Part shown: in pieces, positions 38,345-46,945 of the stretch
How positions within the stretch are numbered: the first letter of the stretch is position 1
Layout: each line of letters opens with the position of its first letter
Notes under the pieces: generated by a model
What the model was told of the DNA's origin: nothing
The model's database searches: none
Seen by the model: only the letters and a program-made list of their open reading frames with translations
Program-made: the position numbers and the translations under genes
NCBI RefSeq assembly: GCF_004117835.1
Contig: NZ_SDSC01000005.1
Span: 1-64,000, forward strand
Reading direction: 5' to 3'
DNA from: Macrococcus sp. DPC7161
Lineage (GTDB): Bacteria; Bacillota; Bacilli; Staphylococcales; Staphylococcaceae
Length of the DNA stretch: 64,000 nt

Positions 38345-38362
38345 TGTCAAAAACTTTTGACA
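38345..38362. promoter_or_regulatory. Operator 1 of the membrane-pair/XRE operon
   Basis: TGTCAAAAACTTTTGACA is a perfect 8-bp inverted repeat with a 2-bp centre. Its right half is the -35 TTGACA of the operon promoter, so binding would block RNA polymerase. A second site of the same length is at 38391. Confidence 0.8.
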
Positions 38363-38385
38363 TTATATTAGGTTGTTGTTATATT
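38357..38385 (+). promoter_or_regulatory. Promoter of the membrane-pair/XRE operon
   Basis: A consensus -35 TTGACA (38357-38362) and -10 TATATT (38380-38385) with 17-bp spacing, 41 bp before the first gene. Confidence 0.85.
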
Positions 38386-38390
38386 AAAAA

Positions 38391-38408
38391 TGTAAAAAAG
38401 ATTTGACA
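38391..38408. promoter_or_regulatory. Operator 2 of the membrane-pair/XRE operon
   Basis: TGTAAAAAAGATTTGACA is an imperfect copy of operator 1, keeping the outer half-sites. It lies after the -10 at the expected transcript start and directly before the ribosome site. Centre-to-centre spacing to operator 1 is 46 bp. Confidence 0.6.
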
Positions 38409-38426
38409 TTTAAGGAGGTTTAAAAT

Positions 38427-38738
38427 TTGATATTAAAATTAGTTATTGCCTTGTTGCTTTTGATCGGTATATTCATTTTCTTCATAAAATACTTAACATT
38501 AGACGCACCAACAAAAGTATATGATGAAAGAAAACAAAGAATACTTATTGAAGTATTCTCAAATACACTGATTTATTTAATTGCCATTTGGTTCATCATT
38601 ATCATCTTTAAAACAATAGGATTTAAAAATTTAGATTTTGATTTTTTAAATGAGTATAAAGAAGTTGCAAATCTTGGTTTAACCTTAGCTTTACTAGTAA
38701 TAAATTACATAAGTATCAACAAAAAATACAATGTCTAG
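38427..38738 (+). CDS. Three-helix membrane protein A of an XRE-regulated operon
   Basis: A 103-aa hydrophobic protein with likely helices at residues ~3-24, ~45-65 and ~80-97. The cytoplasmic segment after helix 1 reads KVYDERKQRILIEVFSNTL, closely echoed in the next gene (KIDERQTKIILEAFSYTL), so the two are diverged duplicates. The start is TTG with AAGGAGG upstream. I do not recognise a named family. Context suggests a small membrane module controlled by the XRE protein downstream. Confidence 0.7.
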   Translation: MILKLVIALLLLIGIFIFFIKYLTLDAPTKVYDERKQRILIEVFSNTLIYLIAIWFIIIIFKTIGFKNLDFDFLNEYKEVANLGLTLALLVINYISINKKYNV

Positions 38739-38749
38739 GAGTGACTAAC

Positions 38750-39079
38750 ATGAATATATTCGGATTGATTTGCATATTTATTTTTAGTGCTTTATGGACT
38801 TTTTTAACAAAAAAATATTTGCCTAAAGATATAATTGAAGGGACCAATAAAAAAATTGATGAACGTCAAACTAAAATAATTCTAGAAGCTTTTTCATATA
38901 CTTTAGTATGGACAGTATATGCCTTAATACTAGCAATAATTTTAAAATTATTCGGTATAGGACATCCCGAAAAAAGTATTTTACCAGAGTATCCAGAAGT
39001 ATTTTATTTAATTATCATTATTATTATGCTTTTACTTAGTTTTGTTTATACTAAATATAAGTATAGTGCTAAGGGATGA
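38750..39079 (+). CDS. Three-helix membrane protein B of an XRE-regulated operon
   Basis: A 109-aa protein with helices at ~2-21, ~53-72 and ~85-103, paralogous to protein A. AGGAG is well placed for the ATG at 38750, 11 bp after gene A. Its stop overlaps the open frame of the XRE gene. Unknown function. Confidence 0.7.
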   Translation: MNIFGLICIFIFSALWTFLTKKYLPKDIIEGTNKKIDERQTKIILEAFSYTLVWTVYALILAIILKLFGIGHPEKSILPEYPEVFYLIIIIIMLLLSFVYTKYKYSAKG

Positions 39080-39084
39080 TTGCA

Positions 39085-39270
39085 TTGAAGAATAAAATAA
39101 AAGAATTAAGAAAACAAATAGGAATGTCTCAAGCTGAATTAAGCAAGAAAATGGAGGTATCTCGTCAAACAATTAATGCTATTGAAAATGATAAATATGA
39201 TCCAACATTATCTCTCGCTTTTAAATTAGCAAAATGTTTTAATGTTACAGTTGATGAGCTATTCTCATAA
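39085..39270 (+). CDS. XRE-family helix-turn-helix regulator
   Basis: A 61-aa single-domain Cro/CI-like repressor. The helix-turn-helix is MSQAELSKKMEVSRQTINAI, and the ending FNVTVDELFS is typical of the short regulators that accompany small membrane proteins. The TTG at 39085 follows AAGGG at about 9 bases; an ATG three codons earlier (39076) is also possible and would overlap the previous stop. The paired operators upstream of the operon are its likely targets. Confidence 0.85.
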   Translation: MKNKIKELRKQIGMSQAELSKKMEVSRQTINAIENDKYDPTLSLAFKLAKCFNVTVDELFS

Positions 39271-39309
39271 AAAAGCCAAGTATTGAATTTTTATCAATAC
39301 TTGGCTTTA
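39271..39309. terminator. Terminator between XRE operon and GNAT gene
   Basis: AAAGCCAAGTATTGA pairs with TCAATACTTGGCTTT (small mismatch) around an AT-rich loop, between converging genes. Confidence 0.85.
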
Positions 39310-39337
39310 AATTTACTTTCTTACACTTACATTTATA

Positions 39338-39826
39338 TTATCTAAATAAATACACATTATAATTATCATAACTCACATCATATACAAATCCTAATGATTC
39401 TGCTGTTTTTATAGAAGGATAATTATTATACTTTGTTTGTGCTACTAATCTAAACTTATTTTGAGTAATTGAATTAACATGATTGATAATTACTTCCGCG
39501 GCTTCTTTTACAAACCCTTTTCTTGTTTTTTGAGAAGAAATTCTATAATAGATATTTAATACTATTTCATTTTTTAATTCTTTTCTTCTTAAACCACACA
39601 CTCCAAATGGTATATTGTCTGTATTATCAATTAATACATAATATCCATATCTGTGTCTATCGTGGTGTTCTTGCCATTGTTGATAAGTATTATGAAAATC
39701 TTCAATTGATGATTCAGGTCCATTTGGATTAAATTGATTTGCTACTGGATCTGCATGAATTTCAAATATTTTTTTAAAATATTTTTCTTTAGGGACATCA
39801 ATTAGTAATCTGTTTGTTTTTAGCAT
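39338..39826 (-). CDS. GNAT family N-acetyltransferase (RimJ/RimL-like)
   Basis: A 162-aa acetyltransferase. Residues ~1-20 (MLKTNRLLIDVP) are the usual RimJ-like start. The acetyl-CoA loop is degenerate: YYRISSQKTRKGFVKEAA instead of RxxGxG/A with glycine. The ending KYNNYPSIKTAESLGFVYD matches the NxxSxxxxEKxGF signature. GGGAGG precedes the ATG, ten bases after the disrupted TmrB-like gene, so it is the third gene of that leftward set. Substrate unknown. Confidence 0.78.
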   Translation of the reverse strand: MLKTNRLLIDVPKEKYFKKIFEIHADPVANQFNPNGPESSIEDFHNTYQQWQEHHDRHRYGYYVLIDNTDNIPFGVCGLRRKELKNEIVLNIYYRISSQKTRKGFVKEAAEVIINHVNSITQNKFRLVAQTKYNNYPSIKTAESLGFVYDVSYDNYNVYLFR

Positions 39827-39836
39827 TATTTCCTCC

Positions 39837-40348
39837 CTATATTAACAATTTAAAAATTATTTCTGTAACATCATTTATCCCTAAATTATCTGTATTTATT
39901 GTTGTAATATCATTCATTCTTTTGAACGATGAAATACAATTGTCTATTTGTTGATATGGCCATGAGCCTATCGGTTCTCCTCGGTTTTCTAACCTTTCAA
40001 CAATAGTTTTATGACTAGCAATTAATATAAATTGTTTACATTCGTTATGTGGTATTCCTTAAGAATTTCATAAAAATACACCTGATTGGTAATAGTCATA
40101 GGAATTAATATTATTTTCGTTGTTTCATAAAAGAGTTTTTTCAATAATAAATTATTAATAATCCACCATTCTTTATAATCTTGAAAATCATAAAGCTTTA
40201 ATTTCGATGGTAAAATTGAATTTATCATATTCCCAGATATTTCTGGATCAAAAATGATACTATTATTAATTATTTTATTTAACATTTCAACACAAGTAGT
40301 TTTTCCTGTACCAAACGCACCATTTATCCAGATAATTCTATACTTCAA
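39837..40348 (-). pseudogene. TmrB-like ATPase, frameshifted
   Basis: A P-loop protein related to Bacillus TmrB, which confers tunicamycin resistance. It begins MKYRIIWINGAFGTGKTTC (Walker A), then IIFDPEISGNMI and ILIPMTITNQVYFYEIL. The open frame stops at 40022. The remaining family sequence continues in another frame: ECKQFILIASHKTIVERL, then GSWPYQQIDNCISSF, then INTDNLGINDVTEI. It ends at a TAG at 39837-39839. Overall length is 512 bases, one short of a full frame, so a single-base loss near 40040-40060 (or a sequencing error) explains it. The start is TTG. Confidence 0.8.
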
Positions 40349-40424
40349 ATTAACATCCCCACTAAGTTTTTTTCTTAAATATTCATAGCATCTTTAAGAA
40401 TTCATATTAAAATTATAGAAACTA

Positions 40425-40931
40425 TCATTCTGCTTTAAACTCTTTAAAAAATTTTATAGTTTCTAAATAATCCTCTTCATTTTTATATAAATTCATTTCT
40501 TTTAACATTTGAATTGCAAAGTCGACATATTTGTTGGGTGGACTTAATAGAATATTTTCATATAGAAATACATCTGGTTTATTGATTTTATTAAAATCAA
40601 TTTCAAGTAATTCACTAATGATATATACACCACCACAAATTGCTCCAATCAATACATCCGAATTGTTCTGAAGCTTCAACAATAATGATTTTAATGATGC
40701 TTTATCAACTAAATTTGAAGGATTACCACCCGTTATAGTAAATGATTTGATAGTTTCAATATCAATATCTTTTAATAGCATATCAACTTGTATTTTGAAT
40801 CCCTCATGTACTTTTACTGTTTCTTCTTCCCCTACAATAACAACCTGTTCATTTTGACTGGATAAGAAATTTGCCAACAAAACAACTTCAAATAGCGCGC
40901 ATTCTTTAAAAATAAAAATATAATGCTTCAT
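40425..40931 (-). CDS. DJ-1/PfpI-like glutamine amidotransferase-fold protein
   Basis: A 168-aa protein of the type-1 amidotransferase fold. The nucleophile elbow is LIGAICGGVYIISELL, with the cysteine after AI, and FTITGGNPSNL is the oxyanion turn. No clear transferase partner domain exists. It sits upstream of the TmrB-like and GNAT genes, 76 bp apart, and could be the first gene of their transcript. A -10 TATAAT lies at 40953-40958 on the minus strand. AGGGGG precedes the ATG. Confidence 0.72.
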   Translation of the reverse strand: MKHYIFIFKECALFEVVLLANFLSSQNEQVVIVGEEETVKVHEGFKIQVDMLLKDIDIETIKSFTITGGNPSNLVDKASLKSLLLKLQNNSDVLIGAICGGVYIISELLEIDFNKINKPDVFLYENILLSPPNKYVDFAIQMLKEMNLYKNEEDYLETIKFFKEFKAE

Positions 40932-41039
40932 TAAATATTCCCCCTTTATAGCATTATATAGTTATCTTATAATTCTGACTACTTATAGTTATTGGTTGCC
41001 AATTCCTTCAGTAATACTTGAATCAAAGAATCATCTGTG

Positions 41040-41278
41040 GCTCATCTGGTCCCTACACTTGGGCTGCAGATTCGGCTGTGGCTCATCTGGTCCACACACT
41101 TGAGCTGCAGATCCATCTGTAGCTCATCTAGTGCCCACACTTGAGCTGCAGATTCGGCTGTGGCTCATCTCTTGCTAACACTTGAGCTGCAGATCCATCT
41201 GTAGCTCATCTGGTGCTCTCACTTGAGCTGCAGTTTCATCTGTAGCTCATCTGGCGCTCACACTTGAGCCGCAGATCC
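41040..41278. repeat. 41-bp tandem repeat array B (about 6 units)
   Basis: Five full units and a 34-bp partial one, of the same family as array A and with the same 41-bp period. Variable seven-base cores are gtcccta, gtccaca, gtgccca, ttgctaa, gtgctct and gcgctca. Several units end CTGTA instead of CTGTG; that G-to-A change converts a T-G wobble of the stem to T-A. Two units carry TTCGG in the loop. It lies upstream of the DJ-1-like gene and after the terminator at 41289. Bases 40932-41039 otherwise hold only a promoter and a partial repeat unit. Confidence 0.95.
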
Positions 41279-41288
41279 CGTTCACCCA

Positions 41289-41321
41289 ATAAAAAACCAT
41301 CCTACTAATATAGGATGGCTT
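41289..41321 (-). terminator. Terminator of the dinB-small membrane protein pair
   Basis: AGCCATCCTAT and GTAGGATGGTTTTTT on the minus strand form a stem followed by a T run, just after the stop at 41326. Confidence 0.85.
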
Positions 41322-41325
41322 AAAA

Positions 41326-41532
41326 TTATTTATGTCTCGTACGTTTAATGTTTTGTTTTAAACTTTCTTTTGTTACAGGTCTTTCTAATTTATGGTCAAT
41401 CCAGAATAAGAATACTGCTACGACAATAATACCGATTAAATTTAACACGTTAAATCCATGTTCCATTGTTTGCTTCACAAACATAATTAATAACAATGCT
41501 GTAATTCCAATGATCGCAAATTTAAATTTCAT
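41326..41532 (-). CDS. Small two-helix membrane protein
   Basis: A 68-aa protein with hydrophobic helices at residues ~3-20 and ~30-47 and a basic C-terminal tail (KQNIKRTRHK). It starts 17 bp after dinB on the same strand and shares its terminator, so it is probably co-transcribed. Family not recognised. Confidence 0.65.
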   Translation of the reverse strand: MKFKFAIIGITALLLIMFVKQTMEHGFNVLNLIGIIVVAVFLFWIDHKLERPVTKESLKQNIKRTRHK

Positions 41533-41549
41533 TTTTCACACTTCCTCGC

Positions 41550-42617
41550 TTATAGAAAATCATAGATGGTTAAATTTTCGTATGTTTTATTATTTATATT
41601 CCCGATTTGTATACCAATTAAACGTAAATTTTCATTTGGGTCTTTTAATTCTGTATATAGTAACACTGCTGTTTGATATATGGTTTGATGTTGGTCTGTT
41701 TTGTTCATGAGTTTGGTTTGTTTTGTATGTGTTTTAAAGTCAGTTGTTTTTATTTTAACCGTCACAACATCTCCGACCATATGCTTTTCTTGTAACTTCT
41801 CAGCGACGCGTTCACTGAGTTGATCGAGTTTTTGTAATAGGAATGTTTCATCTGATACGTCATATGAAAATGTGGTTTCTTTTCCTATTGATTTTCTTAC
41901 TCTTGTAGGTTCCACAATATCTGTACCAATACCTCTAGCTTTATTGTACAAGCTTTCTCCATGTTTACCAAATAACTCGGTCAGTTCACCTTTAGTTTTT
42001 TCATATAAGTCTTTGCCTGTATAAATGCCTAATCGTGTCATTTTCTCTTTCGTTACTTTTCCGACACCTGGAAATTCACCAATATCAAGTTGATGTAATA
42101 TGTCTAACACATTATCATGTGAAATAATGGTTAAGCCGTTCGGTTTGTTCATACCAGATGCGATTTTGGCTAAGTACTTATTATATGAAACTCCTGCTGA
42201 ACATGTAAGCTTAGTTGCGTTATATACATCTTGTTTAATATGCATTGCAATTTGTGATGCACTTAAGTCTCTTCTGACAAGGTGGGTAATATCTAAATAG
42301 GCTTCATCTAAAGATAACGGTTGAACTAACTCGGTATAACTTTTAAAGATATCCATAAATATTTTAGAAACGGCTTGATACACATCAAACCTTGGTTTCA
42401 CATAAATACCGTCTGGACAAAGTTGATGCGCACGTGAAGTGGGCATTGCTGAGTGTACTCCGAATTTACGTGCAGCATAATTACAAGTCGCAACAACACC
42501 ACGATGACGACTTAGTCCACCTACTATTATCGGTTTCCCTTTATATTCAGGATGATCCCTTTCCTCAACTTGCGCAAAGAAAGCATCCATATCAATATGA
42601 ATAATTCTTCTTTCCAT
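41550..42617 (-). CDS. dinB: DNA polymerase IV (Y family)
   Basis: A 355-aa translesion polymerase. Catalytic carboxylates are in [14 protein letters not shown] and [12 protein letters not shown]. The helix-hairpin-helix thumb region is [17 protein letters not shown], and the little-finger domain fills the rest. No beta-clamp motif is obvious beyond the ordinary C-terminus (NLTIYDFL). No LexA operator was found upstream, so SOS control is not evident. GAAGTGATG precedes the ATG. Confidence 0.93.
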   Translation of the reverse strand: MERRIIHIDMDAFFAQVEERDHPEYKGKPIIVGGLSRHRGVVATCNYAARKFGVHSAMPTSRAHQLCPDGIYVKPRFDVYQAVSKIFMDIFKSYTELVQPLSLDEAYLDITHLVRRDLSASQIAMHIKQDVYNATKLTCSAGVSYNKYLAKIASGMNKPNGLTIISHDNVLDILHQLDIGEFPGVGKVTKEKMTRLGIYTGKDLYEKTKGELTELFGKHGESLYNKARGIGTDIVEPTRVRKSIGKETTFSYDVSDETFLLQKLDQLSERVAEKLQEKHMVGDVVTVKIKTTDFKTHTKQTKLMNKTDQHQTIYQTAVLLYTELKDPNENLRLIGIQIGNINNKTYENLTIYDFL

Positions 42618-42745
42618 TTCATCACTTCTTTTATTTACTCGTAAATTTATTATATATGAATTGTGAGAAAGAAGATAATGATGGGGATTAAATTTATAAT
42701 AATTGATATGCCTATAATTTTGAACAAGGACTTTTGTGGTTGGGT

Positions 42746-42770
42746 GGCTAGTATTTCGTTAATACTAGCC
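42746..42770. other. Perfect hairpin upstream of dinB
   Basis: GGCTAGTATT TCGTT AATACTAGCC is a 10-bp perfect stem with a five-base loop, midway between the rlmCD-type terminator and dinB. It has no T run, so it is not an ordinary terminator. Nothing else is visible in 42618-42813. Confidence 0.6.
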
Positions 42771-42813
42771 AGTCGTTACTATTTTTAACCTGTTTTACCA
42801 CACCTTCACAAAA

Positions 42814-42842
42814 AAACACAGACCTCATATTGGTCTGTGTTT
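42814..42842 (-). terminator. Terminator after second rRNA methyltransferase gene
   Basis: AAACACAGACC pairs with GGTCTGTGTTT over a 7-base loop and is followed by TTTTTTG on the minus strand. Confidence 0.85.
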
Positions 42843-42850
42843 CAATGATA

Positions 42851-44215
42851 TTATTTTGTTAATCTAACAACACATTCTACATGCGCTGTTTGTGGGAATA
42901 AGTCAACTGGTTTCACTGTTTCGATTTTGTATCCTGCATCTGCAAATTTACGGCAGTCGCGGGCACATGTTGATGGATTACAGCTTACGTAGACGATCTT
43001 TTTAGGATTTTGTTTAATAAGTGTTTGGATGAAGTCGTCGTCTAATCCTTTACGAGGTGGATCGACAACCGCAACATCAAACTTCACGCCTTCTTCACTC
43101 CACTTCGGTAAGATTTCATCTGCAGCACCTGTTTCAAAATGCGCATTTTCAATACCATTAAGTTTCGCGTTCTGTTTCGCCATCTTAATTGATTCATGGA
43201 CAATTTCCATTGCATAGACTTGTTTTGCTTCTTTTGCTAATGCTAATGAAATTGTACCGATACCACAATAAGCATCCAACACAGTTTCTGTACCGTTTAA
43301 ATCAGCCGCTTCAAGTGCCAATTTATAAAGTTCTTCTGCTTGCGGTGTATTGACTTGGAAGAATGAGTTTGGAGATACTCTAAATTCTAATCCTAACATT
43401 TTATCCGTATAATACGGTGTACCATGTAACACAGTATTATTACGTCCTAATATCGCATTACCTTCTTGATTATTGAAATTCAATACAACGCTTTCCACGT
43501 TATCAATCGTATTTACAATATCATGTGTAATAGATTCGATATTTTGTAGACGCTTCTTGTTCGTTACTAAAATAATCATTAACTGCCCTGTATAATGACC
43601 ACGTTTCACTACGATATGACGCACTTCCCCGTTATGATTACGCTCGTTATAAGGTACGATATCATATTTACGTAAAATATCTCTCACTTTCACAATCGCT
43701 TCATCAATTGCTTTATGCTGAATATAGAAATTCTCAATTGGCACTAATTGATGTGAATTCTTACGGAAGAATCCTGTTTCAAGCATACCATTCACTGATC
43801 TTACAGGAATTTGAGCTTTGTTACGGTATTCATAAGGTACTTCCATGCCTAAAGTTTCAGCGACTTTAATGTTTTTAAAGTGACCTAAACGTTTAAATGC
43901 ACTTTCTACTAAATGCTGTTTAAACTTTAATTGTGCTGGATATGATAAATGTTGCAATGTCATCGTACCAATTTGTCGACCTTTAATATCCTTTTCAGCA
44001 ACTCGATCTTCGCTTTCCGTTTGAATCGATACCAATCTAGCAAATCCAAATGTCTTTCCGACTTTCATGACTTTAATGGTAACGTCTTCTCCTGGCAAAG
44101 CACCTTCGACGAAAAATGGGTAATCATCGATTTTAACGACACCTGATCCTTCGTGTGTTAAATCAACAACTTTCCCTTGCAATTCATCATTTTTCTTAAA
44201 ATTAATTTGTTTCAT
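42851..44215 (-). CDS. 23S rRNA uracil-C5 methyltransferase, RlmCD type without Fe-S cysteines
   Basis: A 454-aa TrmA/RumA family enzyme: TRAM domain at residues ~1-65, SAM site LDAYCGIGTISLALA, DPPRKGLD and the nucleophile VSCNPSTCARDC. Unlike its paralogue at 15951, the region before TLQHLSYPAQLKFK reads KDIKGRQIGTM with no cysteine, so it cannot hold the usual Fe-S cluster. Staphylococci keep such a gene next to dgkB, in line with RlmCD function. It starts 8 bp after a 5'-nucleotidase-like gene. Confidence 0.9.
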   Translation of the reverse strand: MKQINFKKNDELQGKVVDLTHEGSGVVKIDDYPFFVEGALPGEDVTIKVMKVGKTFGFARLVSIQTESEDRVAEKDIKGRQIGTMTLQHLSYPAQLKFKQHLVESAFKRLGHFKNIKVAETLGMEVPYEYRNKAQIPVRSVNGMLETGFFRKNSHQLVPIENFYIQHKAIDEAIVKVRDILRKYDIVPYNERNHNGEVRHIVVKRGHYTGQLMIILVTNKKRLQNIESITHDIVNTIDNVESVVLNFNNQEGNAILGRNNTVLHGTPYYTDKMLGLEFRVSPNSFFQVNTPQAEELYKLALEAADLNGTETVLDAYCGIGTISLALAKEAKQVYAMEIVHESIKMAKQNAKLNGIENAHFETGAADEILPKWSEEGVKFDVAVVDPPRKGLDDDFIQTLIKQNPKKIVYVSCNPSTCARDCRKFADAGYKIETVKPVDLFPQTAHVECVVRLTK

Positions 44216-44223
44216 GTGTTCTC

Positions 44224-46017
44224 CTATTGGTTCGTTATTTCAAATACTTGGTATTCACCATGCATTTGATTTGTTGCACGTATATTAGATGCTTCTTTAG
44301 CATTTGGGCTTGTAATAAATGGATAAGGACCATTATGTTTAAATTTAAATGGAATACTAGGTTCAAAATCTAAGCCATATGATTTTATATAATCAATGAC
44401 AACTTGCCTTACTTCTAAAGTTTCTATTGGTATTATCGTCATATTATCTTGTAATATTGGACAAAAACTTAATCGATAATCATTTGTTAATACTGTAAAA
44501 ATCGCTTCATCATTTACAGGTGCACCATTAAATATAACATCATTTACTCGATTTGTATTGTTAATCTTTTCCCCAATGTTAGAATATCTTGCTGGCACAC
44601 TTAAATCGATTGTATATGATAATTCGTAAAAGATGTCTTGATTGTAACTTGGAAACCCTGGTTCTGTTGATTGATTTTCCTTTAAAATCAATGGTTGATC
44701 TAGTGTATTGAAACACGATACTGACCATTCTAACCATTCTTTTAATACTTTGCCAGTCACATTACATGCAGCCATCGTATTTGGGAATCGGTATATACTA
44801 ATTGCATCCTTTAAAGTAAGCGGGCCTGCAGGAATATCGACGTAATCATAAATACCATCACGTCCTGCTTTTATCGGTGCACTTGTACTTATAATCCCTT
44901 CACTACCTAAATCCATCTCTTTCGTGATTTCCATAAATTTATGTTTGCCAGCTTTAGCAACAATTTCAACCGCACGACTTGGTGCAATTTGTGAGAAATA
45001 ACTTTGTATTGGAACATTTGTATGTCCTATCGGTTGTGCGATATAAGCTAACAATGCTTCATGTGTTTTTTGATTTAATTTTACTAAGTCTTCATCTATT
45101 TGCAGTGCCGCTTCTTTTAAATGGATGACTTTACTTTGTCCATTTTGTATAGAGAATTTTTTACTTTGTTTATCAAAGTCCAACTCGAAGTCAATTTGTC
45201 CTAAATGACTTCCGAATGAAACGGGTTGCACTGCAAAAGTATTAAAGATTTTCCCTTTTTCAATATCTACATTTGGTAAGTCTTTGTAATCATCGCTTGG
45301 GAACATTTGATGTGTATGACCAAATACTAGAGCATCTAAATCACTGTTTTTAGCAAGTTGATAAACTAAGTTCTCACCTGTCGTTTTCTCTAAATCACTT
45401 GTATTCATTCCAGTATGTAATAAGCCAATAATCAAGTCACAACCCGCTGTTTTTAATTGCTGTGTTGTTTGTTGTAGCGCTTCAATCATTGGTTTAACAA
45501 TCACTTTATCTTCTAAATGCGCTTTGTCCCATTTCAATATTTCTTCAGGTACGACACCTGTAATCCCAATTTTAATAGGTGTGCCATCATGGAATGTACG
45601 TTCTAAAATGGTATAAGATTGTGTTAATGGTTCGTTATTTTTATCGAAGACATTACAATTCACAATTGGAAAAGTTGTTGAATGGATATAGTCGTTTAAA
45701 TAATTTAATCCATAGTTAAATTCATGATTACCAAATGTACTTACATCCATCGGAATTTGATTCATCATTTCTGCCATAGGATGAATCTTTAGTGCATTGG
45801 ATGCTGCATAGTCTGCAATAATATTCCCTTGTAATACATCGCCATTGTCTAAACAAAGTGTTAATATCCCTTTTTGTTCATTTTCTTTTTTTATTGCCCT
45901 CATTTTACTACCAGCTAATATTAAGCCATTTTCCATTGATGCTTGATTTAAAAAATAATCGTATAAACTGATATGACTGTGCACATCGCTCAGTGCTAAA
46001 ATGGATAATTGATACAT
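44224..46017 (-). CDS. 5'-nucleotidase/UDP-sugar hydrolase-like metallophosphoesterase
   Basis: A 597-aa bifunctional-type protein. Residues ~1-270 are the metallophosphatase domain with ALSDVHSHIS, LDNGDVLQGN, TFGNHEFNYG and FGHTHQMFPSD, the full metal-binding set. The later part is the 5'-nucleotidase C-terminal domain, which holds the substrate (ISIYRFPNTM, VLTNDYRLSF). There is no signal peptide or LPXTG, so unlike many relatives it appears cytoplasmic. Likely acts on nucleotides, perhaps 2',3'-cyclic ones. It is 8 bp upstream of the methyltransferase. It is an insertion relative to the usual rumA-dgkB neighbours. Confidence 0.85.
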   Translation of the reverse strand: MYQLSILALSDVHSHISLYDYFLNQASMENGLILAGSKMRAIKKENEQKGILTLCLDNGDVLQGNIIADYAASNALKIHPMAEMMNQIPMDVSTFGNHEFNYGLNYLNDYIHSTTFPIVNCNVFDKNNEPLTQSYTILERTFHDGTPIKIGITGVVPEEILKWDKAHLEDKVIVKPMIEALQQTTQQLKTAGCDLIIGLLHTGMNTSDLEKTTGENLVYQLAKNSDLDALVFGHTHQMFPSDDYKDLPNVDIEKGKIFNTFAVQPVSFGSHLGQIDFELDFDKQSKKFSIQNGQSKVIHLKEAALQIDEDLVKLNQKTHEALLAYIAQPIGHTNVPIQSYFSQIAPSRAVEIVAKAGKHKFMEITKEMDLGSEGIISTSAPIKAGRDGIYDYVDIPAGPLTLKDAISIYRFPNTMAACNVTGKVLKEWLEWSVSCFNTLDQPLILKENQSTEPGFPSYNQDIFYELSYTIDLSVPARYSNIGEKINNTNRVNDVIFNGAPVNDEAIFTVLTNDYRLSFCPILQDNMTIIPIETLEVRQVVIDYIKSYGLDFEPSIPFKFKHNGPYPFITSPNAKEASNIRATNQMHGEYQVFEITNQ

Positions 46018-46120
46018 AATATGCCACCTTTCCCTTTTATTCTATAAAAAATCATTAGAAGTGTCACATTATATTGCATAATGATGTAAATATCGGGTAA
46101 TTGGAAAATGAGGTGATATG

Positions 46121-46939
46121 ATGTATCAAGATTTAAAAGGTAAAGTAGCCATCATTACAGGTGGTGCATCAGGTATAGGTAAAGCAATTGCATTAAGACT
46201 CGCAGATGAAGGGGTCAATATCGTATTGAATTATCGTTCAAGAAGTGATGAAGCGAAAGCATTAATTGAAGTGATTAAAGATAAAAAAGTGGATGCAATT
46301 ATGGTACAAGCAGATACGACAAATAAAAATGACTTTGAGAACTTAATTAATGAAACGATTAACCATTTTGGTGCATTTCATATATTAGTGAACAATGCCG
46401 GCATTCAAAGTGATATCGTCAGTCATGAAATGTCTATCGAAGACTTTGATAAAGTCATCAATGTCAATTTACGTGGTACTTTCATTGGTTGTCAACTCGC
46501 TCTCAAACACTTTATGGATCGAAAGTTTAAAGGCAATATCATTAACGTTTCTAGTGTGCATGAAATTATACCGTGGCCTCATTACACCCACTACAGCGCA
46601 AGTAAAGGTGCCGTGAAATTAATGACGCAAAGTTTGGCATTAGAATATGCACGCGTACAAATTCGCATTAATAATATCGCTCCAGGCAGTGTCAATACAC
46701 CTATTAACGCTGAAAATTTTAAAACAGCACAAGATAAAAAAGACGCTGATTTATTTGTGCCAATGGGTTATGTTGCAGAACCAGAAGAAATTGCAAGTGT
46801 CGCCGCCTTTTTAGCAAGTAAGGAAAGTAAATACATAACGGGACAAACTATCGTCGCAGATGGCGGGTTAAGTTTATATCCTTCACACCGTAACTTTGAA
46901 TATGATGAATTGTTAGAATCATTTACGGATGAAATATAA
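46121..46939 (+). CDS. Short-chain dehydrogenase/reductase (glucose 1-dehydrogenase-like)
   Basis: A 272-aa classical SDR. The cofactor motif is ITGGASGIGKAIA, the structural motif NNAGI, and the catalytic residues are S in NVSSVHE and YSASK. The C-terminus GQTIVADGGLSLYPSH follows the glucose 1-dehydrogenase subgroup. The arginine after the first strand (NYRSRSDE) hints at NADP use. Two ATGs are adjacent; AGGTG is five bases from the second (46121). The true substrate is unknown. Confidence 0.85.
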   Translation: MYQDLKGKVAIITGGASGIGKAIALRLADEGVNIVLNYRSRSDEAKALIEVIKDKKVDAIMVQADTTNKNDFENLINETINHFGAFHILVNNAGIQSDIVSHEMSIEDFDKVINVNLRGTFIGCQLALKHFMDRKFKGNIINVSSVHEIIPWPHYTHYSASKGAVKLMTQSLALEYARVQIRINNIAPGSVNTPINAENFKTAQDKKDADLFVPMGYVAEPEEIASVAAFLASKESKYITGQTIVADGGLSLYPSHRNFEYDELLESFTDEI

Positions 46940-46945
46940 AAAATA

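Noticed and set aside
42618-42700. LexA (SOS) box ahead of dinB
   Set aside because: No GAAC-N4-GTTC palindrome or near match was found upstream of the start.
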